Origin: Diplosphaera chodatii
Lineage: Eukaryota > Chlorophyta > Trebouxiophyceae > Prasiolales > Stichococcaceae
Direction of reading: 5' to 3'
Assembly (NCBI GenBank): GCA_032358165.1
Contig: JAALGY010000054.1
Location: forward strand, 248,001-312,000
DNA length: 64,000 nucleotides
The position numbers and the translations under genes are program-made. This document shows positions 11,025 through 23,500 of the stretch, piece after piece. Within the stretch, counting starts at the first letter, position 1, and each line of letters begins with the position of its first letter. The notes beneath the pieces are model-generated. The model made no database searches, was not told the DNA's origin, and saw nothing but the letters and a program-made list of their open reading frames with translations.

Positions 11025-13890
11025 ATGTCTAGCTCCCAGCAACCGACCCCCACCGGGGGCGAGCGGCGCTGGGCTGCCGTGGATGAGGTACTGCTATCAT
11101 CGAGACAACTCCGTGCGCTGCATCGCCGAAAGAACAGCTGTCAGGCTGCCCACGGACGCGCCTTTGGCGCCGTTCACTCTTAATCGCAGCTGACAGGGAC
11201 CAGCAGCACCAATTGGGCTGTTCAATACGCTCTTCCAGGGCGCGGCAGACGTCACAGGCGCCTGACAGCCCCGCTTGTGCCTGTGCAGGGTGCCGATGCA
11301 CAGCCGCCGCAGGCGCCAGCGGCGGGATGGCGCTTCACCGCCATGACGTACAACGTCCTGTCGGATGCGCTGGTGCGACTCAACGACATAGACCAGCATG
11401 CCTTCGTGAGGCAGCATGACCTTGTGCCTGCCTGGCAGCCTGCGATGTCGGTTGGCGGGGTTGGTGCAGTCACCTCCAACCCATCCGTCATTTAGCTACT
11501 GCATCGGGAGTCGCATCATAGGACTGCTGCTTACCATCGAGCCACGCGCCGGCGCATCGACACAAGGTTGTCAGTCCGCTGGTCGGTGTGCCCTGCAGCT
11601 GCACAGGTACGCGGAGCAAAACTATGCAACCGTATCCGCGGCGGACATGGAGTGGCCGCGCCGCCTGGGCAACATGCTGCGGGAGGTACGGCGGCACGCC
11701 CCGGACCTGCTGGCGCTGCAGGAGGTGGAGCAGCTGTCCGACTTCCTCGGCCCCCTGTCCGAGGACGGGTGAGCGCGACCACGGCAGTTTGATGCAGTTT
11801 TTCACTTGGGGGTTGAAAGTGGCCTGATGTTCGGGGTTGGCCAAGCTCAGCATGCGAGGTCAAGCACACGACCGACTCTGAACATTAGGAACTCTGTTCT
11901 TGCAGCTACGACGGCTGCTTCGTCGCCAACACCGGCCACCGATCAGACGGCAGCGCCATCCTCTGGTGAGCCGCTGCCGCTCTGATCGCCGTCCCTGCTG
12001 AGTCGTACCTGCACAAGATACAGCAGTTAGCGGCATGCTGCCTTCAGTTGAGCCTTGCCATACCGCTTTACAGCCACTATGTTCCCGGTCAGACATCCGC
12101 ATGAAAACTTTCTTATTTTTTTGTCAGGAACACGCGCCGCTTTGCGCTGCTTGCGAAGCAGGAGCTTCAGTATCGGCGGCACGGGCTGCGGCATAACGAG
12201 GCGCTGCTGGTGCAGCTGCAGCCGCTGCAGGGTGGGCGCCGGCCAGCCGCGACTTGCCAAACCATGTCCTGTGGCATGCCAATCATCAAGCGCGCTGCAG
12301 TGTCACACACTGGCTCAGGGGCCCATGTACACCTGTCGTGGGACGTCTGAGCGCAGCAGAGGCTGCTTGCAGGGGAAGCAGCAACATCTGCGGCGCCGGC
12401 AGCTGCTGAGGTGGCAGGTTCGACATCAGCAGACGCAACCACAGCAGACGGCAGCAGCGGTGTGCCTGATGCGGACCAAGGTGGCGGCGGCGGCGCGGCT
12501 GCGGCGCTGCCGCCGCTGACGGTGGCGACGGTGCACATGGCGCACGACGCTGCGCTGGATGAGCTCATCAAGGTACGGTGCCCTGGAACGGCAGACGGGC
12601 AGGAAGTGTCCGTCTTGTCATTGCTGCGGCTCAGCCAAGCACGGCAGAGCACATGTTCTGCTCCTGGGGCGCACCACCCAATCGCTGCCCACCTGGACAT
12701 GCAACATGCGCTGATCAAGAACGCTGGACAGCATTGTGCTGGTGGCTGTTGCAGAGGCGGCGCCACCCTGCTGCACCTCATTCTGAGTCACATGTTGAAT
12801 GGTCGCTGTAGCATAACCCTGATTCGTCCACATGCAGCCCGCCCAGGCGCGGGTGCTGCTGGCGGCGGCGCAGCGGCTGGCCGCCGGCGGCCATGCGGTG
12901 GTCATGGGCGACTTCAACAGCCAGCCGGGCTCGCTGGTGCACACCGTGTGCTCCAGTTGGGGCGCCACCGGCGGCGGCGGCGGCGGCGGCGCAGTCAGCA
13001 GCGGCGCAGGGGCCGGCGCTCCTGCGGGCACAGGTGCACGGGCAGCGGCAGGTGGGCCGGCGGCGGACAGCGGTGCTGCGGCCGCGGATGGCGTCGGGGG
13101 CGTGATGCCGGCGGATGCGGCCCCGGCGGATGCCGCGGCGCTTGCCGGCGCGCCCGAGCAGGTGCACACTGGCGGCGTTTCCTGACACGAGATACGTCAG
13201 CCAGGCTGTCGACAACCATTGCTTGGTGCTGAGTTATCAGCAACGCTGGACGCTGCGACCACGAGGGCGAGAGGGAAGCCCCGCTGCATACCCTGATCGT
13301 TGCTGCTGTTGCTTGGAGCACTTTGCCAAAGGTGGTCAAAACTATCCACATGATGATACTGCTGTTTGGCCGTTTGTGCAGATGCGGCTGGCCAGTGCAT
13401 ACCGGGCGGTGTGCGGTGCGGAGGCGGCCTTCACGGCCATCGGCATCAACCCGGGGCTGCCGCACTGCACCGTGGACTACATCTGGCATACCCCCCAGGT
13501 GCGCTGCTTCCGGCTGTCTGGATCTGTCTCTGCTGCGCATGATACATGTTCATGTTCACAGACTGTGAAGCGTGCACCTGAGACATGCATCCGGTCATGG
13601 TTGCTGCTGATGATGCGGCTGGTTGGAATCTTGGCAGCTGTTAGTTTGACACCGCACCTGGGCTCTGGGACTCATCAGCTGGTCACAAGTCGACCAGCCC
13701 GTCAGAAGTCCTACAACGAGGTGAAACGGGGTTCCCCTGTCATGCGCAGGCGGACGGCTGCCGGCTGCAGCCGCGCAGGGTGCTGCAGCCCCCAGACACG
13801 TCGGTGCTGCAGCATGGCACGCCCTCGGCAGCGCTGCCCAGCGACCACATCCCGCTGGTGGCAGAATTCGTTCTGCAGCCGTCAGCATGA
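11025..13890 (+). CDS. CCR4/nocturnin/ANGEL-type exonuclease-endonuclease-phosphatase domain protein
   Basis: Probable Mg-dependent poly(A)-specific 3' exonuclease of the EEP superfamily. Nine exons join in phase: 11025-11087, 11289-11372, 11599-11768, 11906-11965, 12128-12231, 12373-12572, 12838-13161, 13382-13498, 13750-13890, giving about 420 residues. Visible motifs, in order, are MTYNVLSDAL, the catalytic-Glu motif LLALQEVE, the GHRSDGSAILWN segment, TVATVHMAHD, the metal/active-site motif VVMGDFNSQPGS, TVDYIW, and the terminal SDHIPLVAEF carrying the catalytic His. All key residues are present. Two low-complexity inserts are unusual: an Ala/Thr/Gly-rich linker near residues 165-205 and a Gly/Ala-rich stretch of about 65 residues after VCSSWGA. 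The end of exon 2 could instead be 11405. Which EEP subfamily it belongs to cannot be settled by eye, and no targeting signal is obvious. Confidence 0.82.
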
Positions 13891-14432
13891 GGACTGTGTA
13901 GCGACCAGCAGTGAGGTCAGGCCGGCGTCCGTGGATGCAGTGGCGAGGAGCGCGTTCAGATGATGGCAAGACGCTTTGGGCAGCCTATCCACCGTCCGTC
14001 GGAGTGTTTCTCAGGGTGCAATTCAGATTTCCTTGGTTGTCAGACTCAGATGATGCAGCATTGATATGTCGACGAGATGCTGGCAGGCATCAAATGACGA
14101 CACACCTCGGGCACTGCAATGAATATCAACAATGATTGAGCAGCACTGCAGCAGCATCAATGTTGGGCTGGACGCCGTTGTGAGTGCCTCTGCATGCAGT
14201 GTCCAAAGACGTGCGCATCTCGTGACCATCCCCGCTTGCGATGCATTAGTCTCCCAGCAGCGTACCTTTGCCGCAGCTTCATACATGGTCCTCTTATGTG
14301 ACTCCGGTATATGGCAATGTGGCGATGAGGCAACAGCCGCAACTGCTTCGCCGTCTTGATGGCTGTTGCAGCATGCTAAGGGGCACGCCCTCGCCTCAAC
14401 CTACATGGCAGGCGGAGGCAGCATTGCCATAC
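13891..14432. other. Tail-to-tail intergenic spacer
   Basis: The stretch lies between the stop of the CCR4-type gene and the stop of the convergent secreted-protein gene. It should hold both 3' UTRs. I see no other feature. Confidence 0.5.
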
Positions 14433-16972
14433 TCAGGCCGGCGCCGCTGCTGGCATCGGCGGCAGCTGCACCGGCGGCGGCGAAGTCACCGGGTGCTCGA
14501 AGCGCAGCTCCGCCAGTGCGAGGCGTGAAGAGGGGTCCTCAGCGGAGAAGGTGACCCTCCAGGGTGGGCTGCCGGGCGGGGCCCACGGCAGCGCGAGGCG
14601 CGCCGCCAGCTGGTTGTTGCCGTTCTGCAGCGTGCGGGCACTCCTGCACCAACGAGCAGAGCCAGCTGCAGCTCGTCAGGTGGCTGTGTGCGGTGTGGCG
14701 TCTTCTGCTGCAACTACACGGTCTCCCAGGACCAGCAAGCATGAAGTCCAGTGACTGCATAGTCTGAGCTGGTCATAAGTCAGCTGGGATTCAGGAGGAG
14801 GCTGGTGCCTCAACACCGATGGGCAGGCATGAATATGGCAGCTGCAAAGCACTAGGCAAACACGCTTGCAACGGGTGGACCGGGAACTTACTGGATCAGG
14901 AAGGGCGGGGCGGCGCCGCTGGTTGCGCCCAGGGTGGTGATGACGCCCAGGTTGTCAGTCGCCGTCGCCACTACGTCAATAATGGTCAGGTTGAAGCTCC
15001 CGTCAGTCGGCAGCGTCTGGTTGACGGTGTATATCGTCGTGTTGCTGAGCGTCACGTTCCCTGTGCAACAGAAGGGCAAGTGTATGCTGATAGCTAAAAC
15101 GAAACACTTCTAGCATAGGACCTACTCGAACTGTGAGGTTGAGTTGGTCTTGCGTCGTCACCTGGTATGGTGTCATCTTGGAGCCAAGGGGAGTTGGCAG
15201 CCACTGCAGCAGGGTACAGGGCGCCGGCAACGCTGAATGTCCAGCCGGCGGTGGGCACGTCGTGGATGACATCGAGAGTGATCTCTGGTGCCTGCACAGG
15301 GTAGTACACCAATGTTAATGGGGACCTTCACGGCGCAAGCACCTCCGCTTTCAACGCGGCTCCGGCGACATACACTGCAACCTTGGTGTGCATGGTGCTC
15401 TGCATGTGCACATATGTCTTTGATGCGACAAAGCTACAAATGGCGGCTCACCTCAGTGTCTTGCAGAAGGAGCGTCAGGTCAGTCATCGAGCCCGCCGTC
15501 GGTACAAACATCGGTGTCGTCCAATAGGCCTTGGCGCCTGGGCCTTTTGCGTGCTTCATGGTGAAGTTGCACTGTGGCTGCATGGTGGTGCTGCCATCCG
15601 CCGTTGCCTGCAAAATCAAAACAACATCTCCACCTTGGTACCCCAGTATCTGCAGGTTCTCTCTGCACGCCATGCGCAGGCAGTTGTAAGGGTTGCAGCA
15701 TTGCACCACCGATGTAGCCTTTGCAGTGTTGGGTTTGGGTCTACACAGGCAACACCTTGGTCTGCGGTATCGGCAGCTGGGTGCCAGGCAGCGCGGGTGC
15801 CGCGGTGCGCAGGAAGTAGGCTGCACCGTAGGGGACCAGCTGGAAGTACACATTGCCTGCACCGCATCCTCCGTCATCAGGCAAAGCAACTGCCATAAAT
15901 AAATGCGTGAGCCGTAGGCCAGCATGCCTAGCTACTCATGCTGAGGCTTCATCATTTGCACTTTGTGCAGCTGGGCAGCCATGCTAAGCATAGCTCTGCT
16001 GCTCAGTTTAGTCACCAGCAGCTGCACGGTGAGCTCTTGCTCACCCTGGCCATCGCTCTCCGCGCTGGAGACGACACGCGTCATGTTGCCGGCGCCCATG
16101 GTGGCGAGCTCAACCTGCAGGTGTGGTCGACAGGTACTTTAGAGATGATTGACACATGCAGGTAACACGTGATCCATACAAGCTGGAAGCGGCGCTGCAT
16201 CAGGTGGTGGCAGCCCTGGTCCCGCACCTTGACACCGCTGAGGCGCCAGTCGTTGTCAGTGCCATTGGTCTGGATCTTGCCGTCGTAGTTGCGGTCCAGC
16301 CATACCATGGCCACGACTGTGGCCTGCACTCACATTGCCATTGAACAATACATCGGGGCCGGCAGCATGATGCAGACATGGGCAATGACAGGTGGAGCCG
16401 CAGAAACATGTGCAGAGGTGGTTGCATTGCTGTACGGTCGGCCTGGGGGGTTGTGAGCTTACAGCTGCTGGCGGCGGGGCCGGCGGCGGGGACGGCGGCA
16501 GCAGCGGCGGTGGGCTGCCATATGTTGGCGGTATGTACATCGGCGGAGGCATCATCGGCGGCGGCGGCGGCGGCGCTGGCGACTTTGGTGTGCCACTGCT
16601 CACAGCCGCGCTCTCAGCGCCGCCGGACGCCTGGTGCGGCGGCGGCGGGGGCATGGCGGTGAACATTCCAGGGGGCAATGGCGCCTTTGATGGTCGTCCG
16701 TATGAGCCCTTCATCGATGTCCCCATACCATCGGGCGCTAAACCCATCTGCAGCATCGATATGACATATGCTGAGGCTGTAAGCTGCATGTGCGCACTTT
16801 TAGCTACGTCAAGCAGGCAGCCGCTCGATCGCTGCGCTGGAGGAAGTCTTCTAAAGGATAGCTGTGCAAACTGTGCACTGGTCGATGGTGTGCGCACCCG
16901 GCTGTAAGCCGCGCCCACAGCCAGCGGTCCGCAGACCGCCAGCAGCAGCGCGACCATCTGGAGAGCCTTCAT
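14433..16972 (-). CDS. Secreted proline-rich protein with SdrD-B-like (Cna-B-type) domain
   Basis: Eight exons in phase (from the start): 16463-16972, 16228-16323, 16045-16114, 15756-15889, 15452-15607, 15162-15291, 14892-15060, 14433-14643, giving 491 residues. Residues 1-20 (MKALQMVALLLAVCGPLAVG) are a clear signal peptide. Residues about 100-170 are a Pro-rich linker with PPPPPPMMPPP and PPSPPPAPPP, expected to be hydroxyproline O-glycosylated. Then VVAMVWLDRNYDGKIQ, SGVKVELATMG and VSSAESDGQ match the start of SdrD-B-like beta-sandwich repeats known from bacterial surface proteins (xVWxDxNxDG, GVxV, xTxxDG). The rest is Thr/Asn-rich beta-type sequence with several N-glycosylation sequons (NVT, NTT, NQT, NLT) and a Pro-rich tail. 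A role in the cell wall or extracellular matrix is inferred; the exact family of the C-terminal half is unknown. Confidence 0.75.
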
Positions 16973-17945
16973 TCTACCTGCTGGTGCACCAGCTCGAAAG
17001 CATGTTGCATGTCATCTGTTGGAGTGCAGACGAGTGAAAGTTGAAGGCATGTGCTTGCCGCCAACAGTGTTGCAAATGTTGCTGATGGCGTGGATGTGGC
17101 AGTAAAAGGCTCATGATGTGCACGAGACCTCTCTCGGGATGTGCTTGCGTCTTATCAGCCCACGATCATGTCCTGGTGACATCACGTGTGTGTCCGACAT
17201 GCACCCAAGCCATGGTGAAGTGCGCGAGCAAGACAGGAAACTGTCTCGCTATCGGAGATATTCATACAAGATATCGTTCAACGCCCTTCAAGGCTGTTTA
17301 TGCAACGTATGCGGCACGCTGCGACCCTCGCGGACCTTGCTCTGCGTGGGATGCCGAGGATAATGGAGCTGGTCGATAGCGGTAGATTACGAATCCCTGG
17401 CCGCACCTCGTCCAGGATGATGCACATATATTTTGGACGTTCCTTGCTGTCTTTCTGATGCGAACATTGAGGCGCAAGACCCCGCGCAAACGGGTGCCCT
17501 GCTGCGATCCAGGGTGTCGCTGAGGCCCCCCTGGAGGGGCGTGGGGTTCAGGACATGGCGCCTGTGACCGTCTCAGACCTGCTCATTCTGCTGTTTGCGC
17601 AAACTCAAGGTGCATGAAAGCAGGGCTTGTCAGTCTCCGCAACGCAGCGGCTGGCACGGCGGTGAGGTGGGTCACCTGCACCACAAACATGGTGCCATCC
17701 CAATGCTCAGCCTAGGAATTCTCCAGTTGTTGTCCCTTTGTCGTTGGTGTGTGAGCGTGCTGTGTCGGGCCTGCATGCAATACCTGCAGCTGTCAGACGA
17801 ATTCAAAACCCACGCTCAGGAGCATGCTTTGCATGCACTCAGGTCTGTGCGCCATGTCGACCGGCATGAACTTGTGGCAACTCGCAGTTTGTTATCATAA
17901 CTCCCCGCGCCCTGATTGCAGATCTCGAGTCGGGAGGCCGCGGGC
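16973..17945. promoter_or_regulatory. Divergent promoter region
   Basis: About 970 bases separate the start codons of the minus-strand secreted protein gene and the plus-strand F-box gene. No coding exons were seen, and no specific core promoter element could be named with confidence. Confidence 0.4.
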
Positions 17946-20048
17946 ATGGCGTCGCAGAAGGTCACCAGACACCAGGGGCCAGCACAGGCCGGTCCGCTGC
18001 CAGCGGTGCAGCTCCTGGTGCGGTTGCTCACACATGCACAGTGAACAAGCCGCCCGGCTCGGGCCGGACGGTCCCGTCACATGTCTTATGTCATGTGTTC
18101 AGGACCTGCATGTTGACGCATGTGGCGCGCCCGCATGTGTGCAAGGCGGTGTTGTGGATGTGACCCGTCCTCTCCCCTGTGCATGCGCAGGACCTGCCAG
18201 ACGAAGTGCTGATGCGCATCATCTGCTGCATCCACGCGCCCGCCGAGCACTGGATGCACCACCTGTCCTGCACGGCCCGCATCGCCACAGTCTGCCGCCG
18301 GCTGCGGTGAGGGCAGCTGCTGCATAATCTCCAGCCCCCCTCTTGTCAGCTGCAAAAGCCACCAAGGATGCATGGCAACAGTGGTCTGCCACAAGCCACT
18401 ACACCGCGCTCAATCTTGAAGCCCCTGCCTCAGCAGCCATGCAGTCTGGATGCTGATTGCTAACGTGCTTGCGCTCGTGTGGGTTGCTTGTCCCACACCG
18501 TGACACCGTGTGGCACGGCACCGTAAACCCTGTTGCGGCATTTACGCTGCAGGGCGTGCGCGGACGGGGTGTACCGGCCGTCCGGGCCGCGGGCGGCCGC
18601 GCGGGTGCACCTGCTGCGGCTGGGCGCGGCGGCGTCGCAGCTGCCGCGCGTGGAGGAGACCAGCGTCGCGGGGCTGCGGCGCTGCATCGAGGAGGTGCGC
18701 CGGGCGCCGGAGGGGGGGTTCAGGACGCCGGAGGGGGTTCAGGGCGCTGCAGGGGGGTCAGGATGCAGGGCACCGCCCATGGCGGAACAGATGGACCCGC
18801 ATGCGCCTGCTGTGCGGCCTGCGGGCTTGCAGCGGTGTGTGCCGACCTGGTGTCCAGTGGAGCATCTGCCGCGGGGCCTTCCGTGAAGAGACCGTGTGCT
18901 CTGGTGAAGCTGAGGGGTGACCCGCAGCGCTGTGCTGCAGGGCCAGGACGTCGTCAGCCGCTACGAGACGCTGGCCAGGGCCGTCGGCATGGCCGGCGCG
19001 GCCTGGCACAGACAGGCGAGCTCGCCCCGCACATGGCGTCTATGTCAATGTCTGTCTATATTTGTCTACATCTATCTATCTATCTATCTATCTATATTTA
19101 TTTATGGGGTGATGTACCGCGAGTGCGCGGACACAGCTCGGGGGCAACAGGACACCAGGCAGCCAGCGGGTGGCTCAAAACGCCCCCCGCCCCTGCCTGC
19201 AGCATGTCGTCGTCTCGACGCTGGCCTTCCTGGACGCGTCCGCCTGGCTGGACCGCTTTGTGGCGCAGTCGCAAAGGTGCGGTGCAGAACTGGACACGTG
19301 TCTGATGTGCGAAAGCTGATGGTTGGTTGCTCTTCGAAGCCGCCCGCAGCCTGTGCCAGCCTAGCGGCTGCTGATATCACCAGAGACCCACATCTTGAGT
19401 GATGTGCACGTCGCCACCAGCGGGCTTGGTGTGTGCAGTTTGGGGCAGTGCGTGGCGGCCACCACGGCGCAGCTCAGCGGCGGCAGCCCGGAAGCCGGCG
19501 TCGTCACAAGCGCCAGGCCCCCAGCTGCAGCCCTGGCGTGGCCTCTGCAGGTTGTGAGGGGCGCGAACGGCGCCTCGGCTTTCGCTGCTGCAGGGCCTGC
19601 CGGCGCAACCGCAAGCTCCGCAGCGCGGGAGGTGCTGCCCCGGGCCCAGCACCCAGCCGTGGCTGCCCCAGATGCCGCCGCCGCCGTCGCCGCCGCCGCT
19701 GCACCAGAGCCACCAGGGCAGCAGGGCAGCATCCCGCTGGATGACCAGCAGCCCGACGCCAGCGCGCCCACTCCCGACGGCCGTGGCAGCGATGGGAGCT
19801 CCGGCAGCAGGCGTGCCGAGGCCGGTGGGAGCAGCGGCAGCGGGGAAGCCGGCTGCATCGGCGGGGCCGCAGGCAGCAGCGGTGGGGCTGCGGGCGGCGG
19901 CGCATCTGGCAGGAGCGGCGTGTTCGGCATGCGGCTGCCGGACGTCACGGAGCTCATAACGAGCGTGTGCCACTCGCTGCTGCCGGGCTCCAAGCGGCTG
20001 CTGGGGCATGCGGCGCCGCTGCTCATGGCCCCTGATCAGCAGAGCTGA
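17946..20048 (+). CDS. F-box protein
   Basis: Six exons join in phase: 17946-18017, 18191-18306, 18553-18694, 18941-19015, 19203-19276, 19439-20048, giving 362 residues. Residues about 25-65 form an F-box: DLPDEVLMRIICC, then TARIATVCRRLRRAC. This predicts binding to SKP1 and a role as the substrate adaptor of an SCF ubiquitin ligase. The middle part is helical (VHLLRLGAAASQLPRVEE, DVVSRYETLARAVGM, STLAFLDASAWLDRFVAQ). The last exon encodes a Gly/Ser/Ala-rich low-complexity tail ending in a short ordered piece (LPDVTELITSVCHSLLPGSK). No LRR, kelch or WD repeats are visible, so the substrate cannot be guessed. The intron after exon 4 starts with GC (CAG|GCGAGC) and contains a (TATC)n run. Confidence 0.78.
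19071..19096. repeat. (TATC)n microsatellite in an F-box gene intron
   Basis: Six copies of TATC lie in the intron between exons 4 and 5 of the F-box gene, the same intron that begins with GC. Confidence 0.9.
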
Positions 20049-20503
20049 GAGGGCAGCAGAGGGTGGCAGCAGTGGCATCAGTACATGCCACACAGCTCTG
20101 ATGATTGTGGGCATGTCATGCGTCAACCATCTGTCGACATGCATCTCCCAAATTGTGGGGGGTCCTGACGTTCAGGAGGCGGCAGTGACATGCTGTGGGT
20201 AAGCGGATCGTTTGGCCATGGCGGCGGTGCACCGCCGGCTGTAGACTCCTGTATTGTAGTTGACAGCCCAGGAAAGCACGCTGATTGCATATAAAGGTAG
20301 GTTGGTGGTCACATCTTGGATCAAAGAGGTAATACATTTCAGTGCATCAGGTGCATCAGCGGCTGCACACTCTCAAATCTGCCAACCACCGAGGATGGCA
20401 AGTGCACGGCACCCGTTCGGCTGGCCACATCGTCTGCTGAATGCAAACGCATGGCTGCCGAGCCGACTCTGCGTCACATCTTGCGGGTGTAGGGGTCCGG
20501 GGC

Positions 20504-23500
20504 CTACACGAACGCCCCCTCCTCCATCGGCAGGCTGCATGCCGCCGCGTCTGCCGGCGGCACCAGCGTGTTGCCGCTGCCCGCCAGCGCCTGCAGCTGC
20601 CGGGGCGCCATGTGCAGCGCGCCATCGATGTGGCAGCCCTGCAGCAGGGGAGCGGGCGTCATGCAGGTGCAGCTGTGCAGCATCAGGAGTCTGCTCGGCA
20701 GGGGCGAGCCGCGTCAGAGGAGCGCCTGCTGTCGCTCGGCAGCCTGCTGTCTGCCTTGCATTAAAGGCACGCCACGGGGCATGTGTCGCTACCTCGATGT
20801 CTGGGTTCACGGCGCCATCCGCCAGCAGTGCTGTCCACACTCCGCCCTCAATCCACGCCCCGCGCATCTGCAGAGCAGCGGCGTCCCATGCCAACACGCC
20901 GCCCACGTTCCCAGCCAGCACGCCGCCTGCATGCAGCGCTTGCATGTACAGCGGTCACGTGCTTGCAGGGCTACGCAGGTGGATGCCAACTGCCCAGCCT
21001 GTGCTCATGACAGCTGCACACACGGGTATATATCGATGGCAAGGACAGGGTTGCAGGGCCATCCCTGCTTGGGAGCACATCTCCCTACTAGCAGCAACAC
21101 GCCACTCAGGCTTGAGATCTGCATTGTGTTCCTTAAGTTTGGTGCTTGATGGCTACATTGGGCGTTGCGCACCTGATACTGCGGCCACCGCGTTGCCGCT
21201 CACATCCAGGCCGGCGCCCTTGTTGCCTTCGACGCTGCAGTCCTGCAGCACCAGACGCGCGGACTCCATGGCAACTGCGCCGTCCTCTGCACACTTTTTG
21301 ATGCTGCACCTGCACATGCAAAGCGCGGTTGTTGTTCAGCGGTCCCCTGCTTGCAAGCGGGCCATGCTGCAGATGACTTTTGGCGGTCAGCTGATCCTGG
21401 CACCCAGTACATGAGCAGAAACATGCATGGTCACAACGCAGGTATCTACTTCGGGGCTGCCCTGCGGAACCCACCCCTGCAGTGTTGTGTGCGACTGCTG
21501 CATGGCTATGACGCCGGCACCGCCGCAGTCCTCGATGCGGCATGACTGCAGCGTCGGCCGTGCCTTGTCAAAGCACCGCAGGCCTGCCTTTCTTCCCTGG
21601 ATCACCAAGGAACCCATGCCACGACCGTGACCTGGCGCAACCGGTATGCGCTGCACAAGACATCGTGGTATGCCTGTAGCGATTCAGCCACTGCAGCGCT
21701 CTTGAGGAAGCACTTGCGCACCTGGATCGTGCAGTCGTGGAGGATGGGCTGAGCGCTGCCGCAGCAGTCGATGCCGTCATCGCCGCTGCACCTGCACCGA
21801 GTGCAGCCAAGGATGACGACCCGCAACACTCCACGTGTGCCCTGACAGATCAGGCCACGGCTGGGGGCATGTGCTGTTGCAGCTGGGCAGGGATGCTACA
21901 GGGTTCACATGCATGTGGTGTGCAGTGGCCTGCCGTGCACTGGTCACCTGATGGTGCAGCGCTGCAGCAGGGGGCGGACGGCGCGCCCGCCCTCGACCAG
22001 CACCGCCTCCCTGAACCCCGTCATGTCGACGTCCAGGTTGCGCACCACCGCGCACCTGCGCAGCAAAGCCCGGGGCTGAATGGGCCGGAATTTACACCGA
22101 CACGCCCCCAGCCAGCGTCGCCATGGCCATGGCATGCCATGCCATGCCAAGCCGTGAAAGCCATGCTGGGGCTTGCCGTGCGACCCGGCAGGACCTGTTT
22201 GGTACATATGGCACCAGACACACTGGCATCAGGGAGTGGTCAAATTACAGTCCGAGGGGGCACGCGCTGGGGTGCGAGCCCACCGCCGCAGCCGGAAGGC
22301 GGGGGAGTTGGCGCGCTGGTCCAGCCGCGCGTCCCCCAGCGCCCCCCGCCCCTGGATCAGCACCCGCCTCGCCACGTCCACCGACTCCCTGCGGTGAAAA
22401 GGCGCCCGGGAGGGTCTTAGTCAACACAACATACAGGATCGGGGGCGGCAAATTTGTCACCAAATGCAAGCTCCTGCTGCACATGTGCCACTCAGCACCA
22501 GGGCAGCCCTGCGTGCCGCGCCGCCGCCGTGGGTGAAGCAGCCGCGCAGTGACACACAGACCGTTCGAGCAGCTCGACGCAGCCGGGACCCGGCTCCAGC
22601 GCGCCGCACGGCTGCGCACCCCATGCCGTTGTGGGTGCCGGGCAGCAGCAGGATGCGGTCGCCGTCGCGCGCCGCCGCCACGGCCTTTCTGACCGACCGG
22701 AAGCTCGTGCGCTGCCGAGCTGCAGGACGCACCGGCGCCGTTGGGTCACCATTCTGAGCCACAGGGAACAAACACAACAACAGGGTCTTATTCTCAGGTA
22801 ACTAGAGAGTGAGCGCTTCTGCGCATCATGCGCTGTAGGTCGGCGCAGCCGCACACTCTGCGTCGGCAACCAGACAAGTGGCCTCCTGAACGGATCTCAC
22901 CTGGCACCATGGCTCCCGGCGCAGCTGCTGCTGTGCCGCTCACGAGCGCGAGGCCGGCTGCGGGGGACTCGTCGACAACATCCAGCGCGGCATCTCCAGG
23001 GGCGGGGCCCCCCAGCCACGCGTCCTCGCCTGCTGGACGCACCTGTGCAGCATGCACCCAAGTGTGCATGCGGTCAGGAAGCAGACGAAGGAGCAGATGA
23101 CAAGCTGAGGCAGATCGAGCGGCCACCTGTCAAGGCCGACGTCCTCACCGCCGCTGACAGTTTCACATATGAACGAACGCACAGCCAAGCGCGCCTGGAG
23201 GTGGCGGCCGTCGAAGCCGGCTTCGCTGCCGGCCAGCGCGGCGTCAATCGCAATCACGTCCAGCAGCGCCTCGAAGTCGGGCGCCCGGCCATGGGGCCCC
23301 GCCGCCAGCGCCGCCCCCCGCCGCGCCGCGGCCACCGCCCCCGCCCAGTCCCCAGCCGCCGCCAGCGCCTGAACGAGAAAACATCCGAGGGCTGAAGGCT
23401 TACAGCTGTGTTGCGATCCGACAACCACGCCGTGATAGGGTGCGCTGTGCGGGGAGCTGGCTGCAGCTGCTGCAGGGAGCCGGGGTGTGACTGTGCACTA

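Noticed and set aside
19361..20144. Two long minus-strand frames, Ala/Pro-rich
   Set aside because: They are antisense to the Gly/Ser/Ala-rich last exon of the F-box gene, whose frame is fixed by the upstream exons.
20260..21414. Plus-strand frame of 384 residues, the longest in the window
   Set aside because: It lies antisense to four beta-helix exons with intact rungs and good splice sites; it has no motif and no bias of its own.
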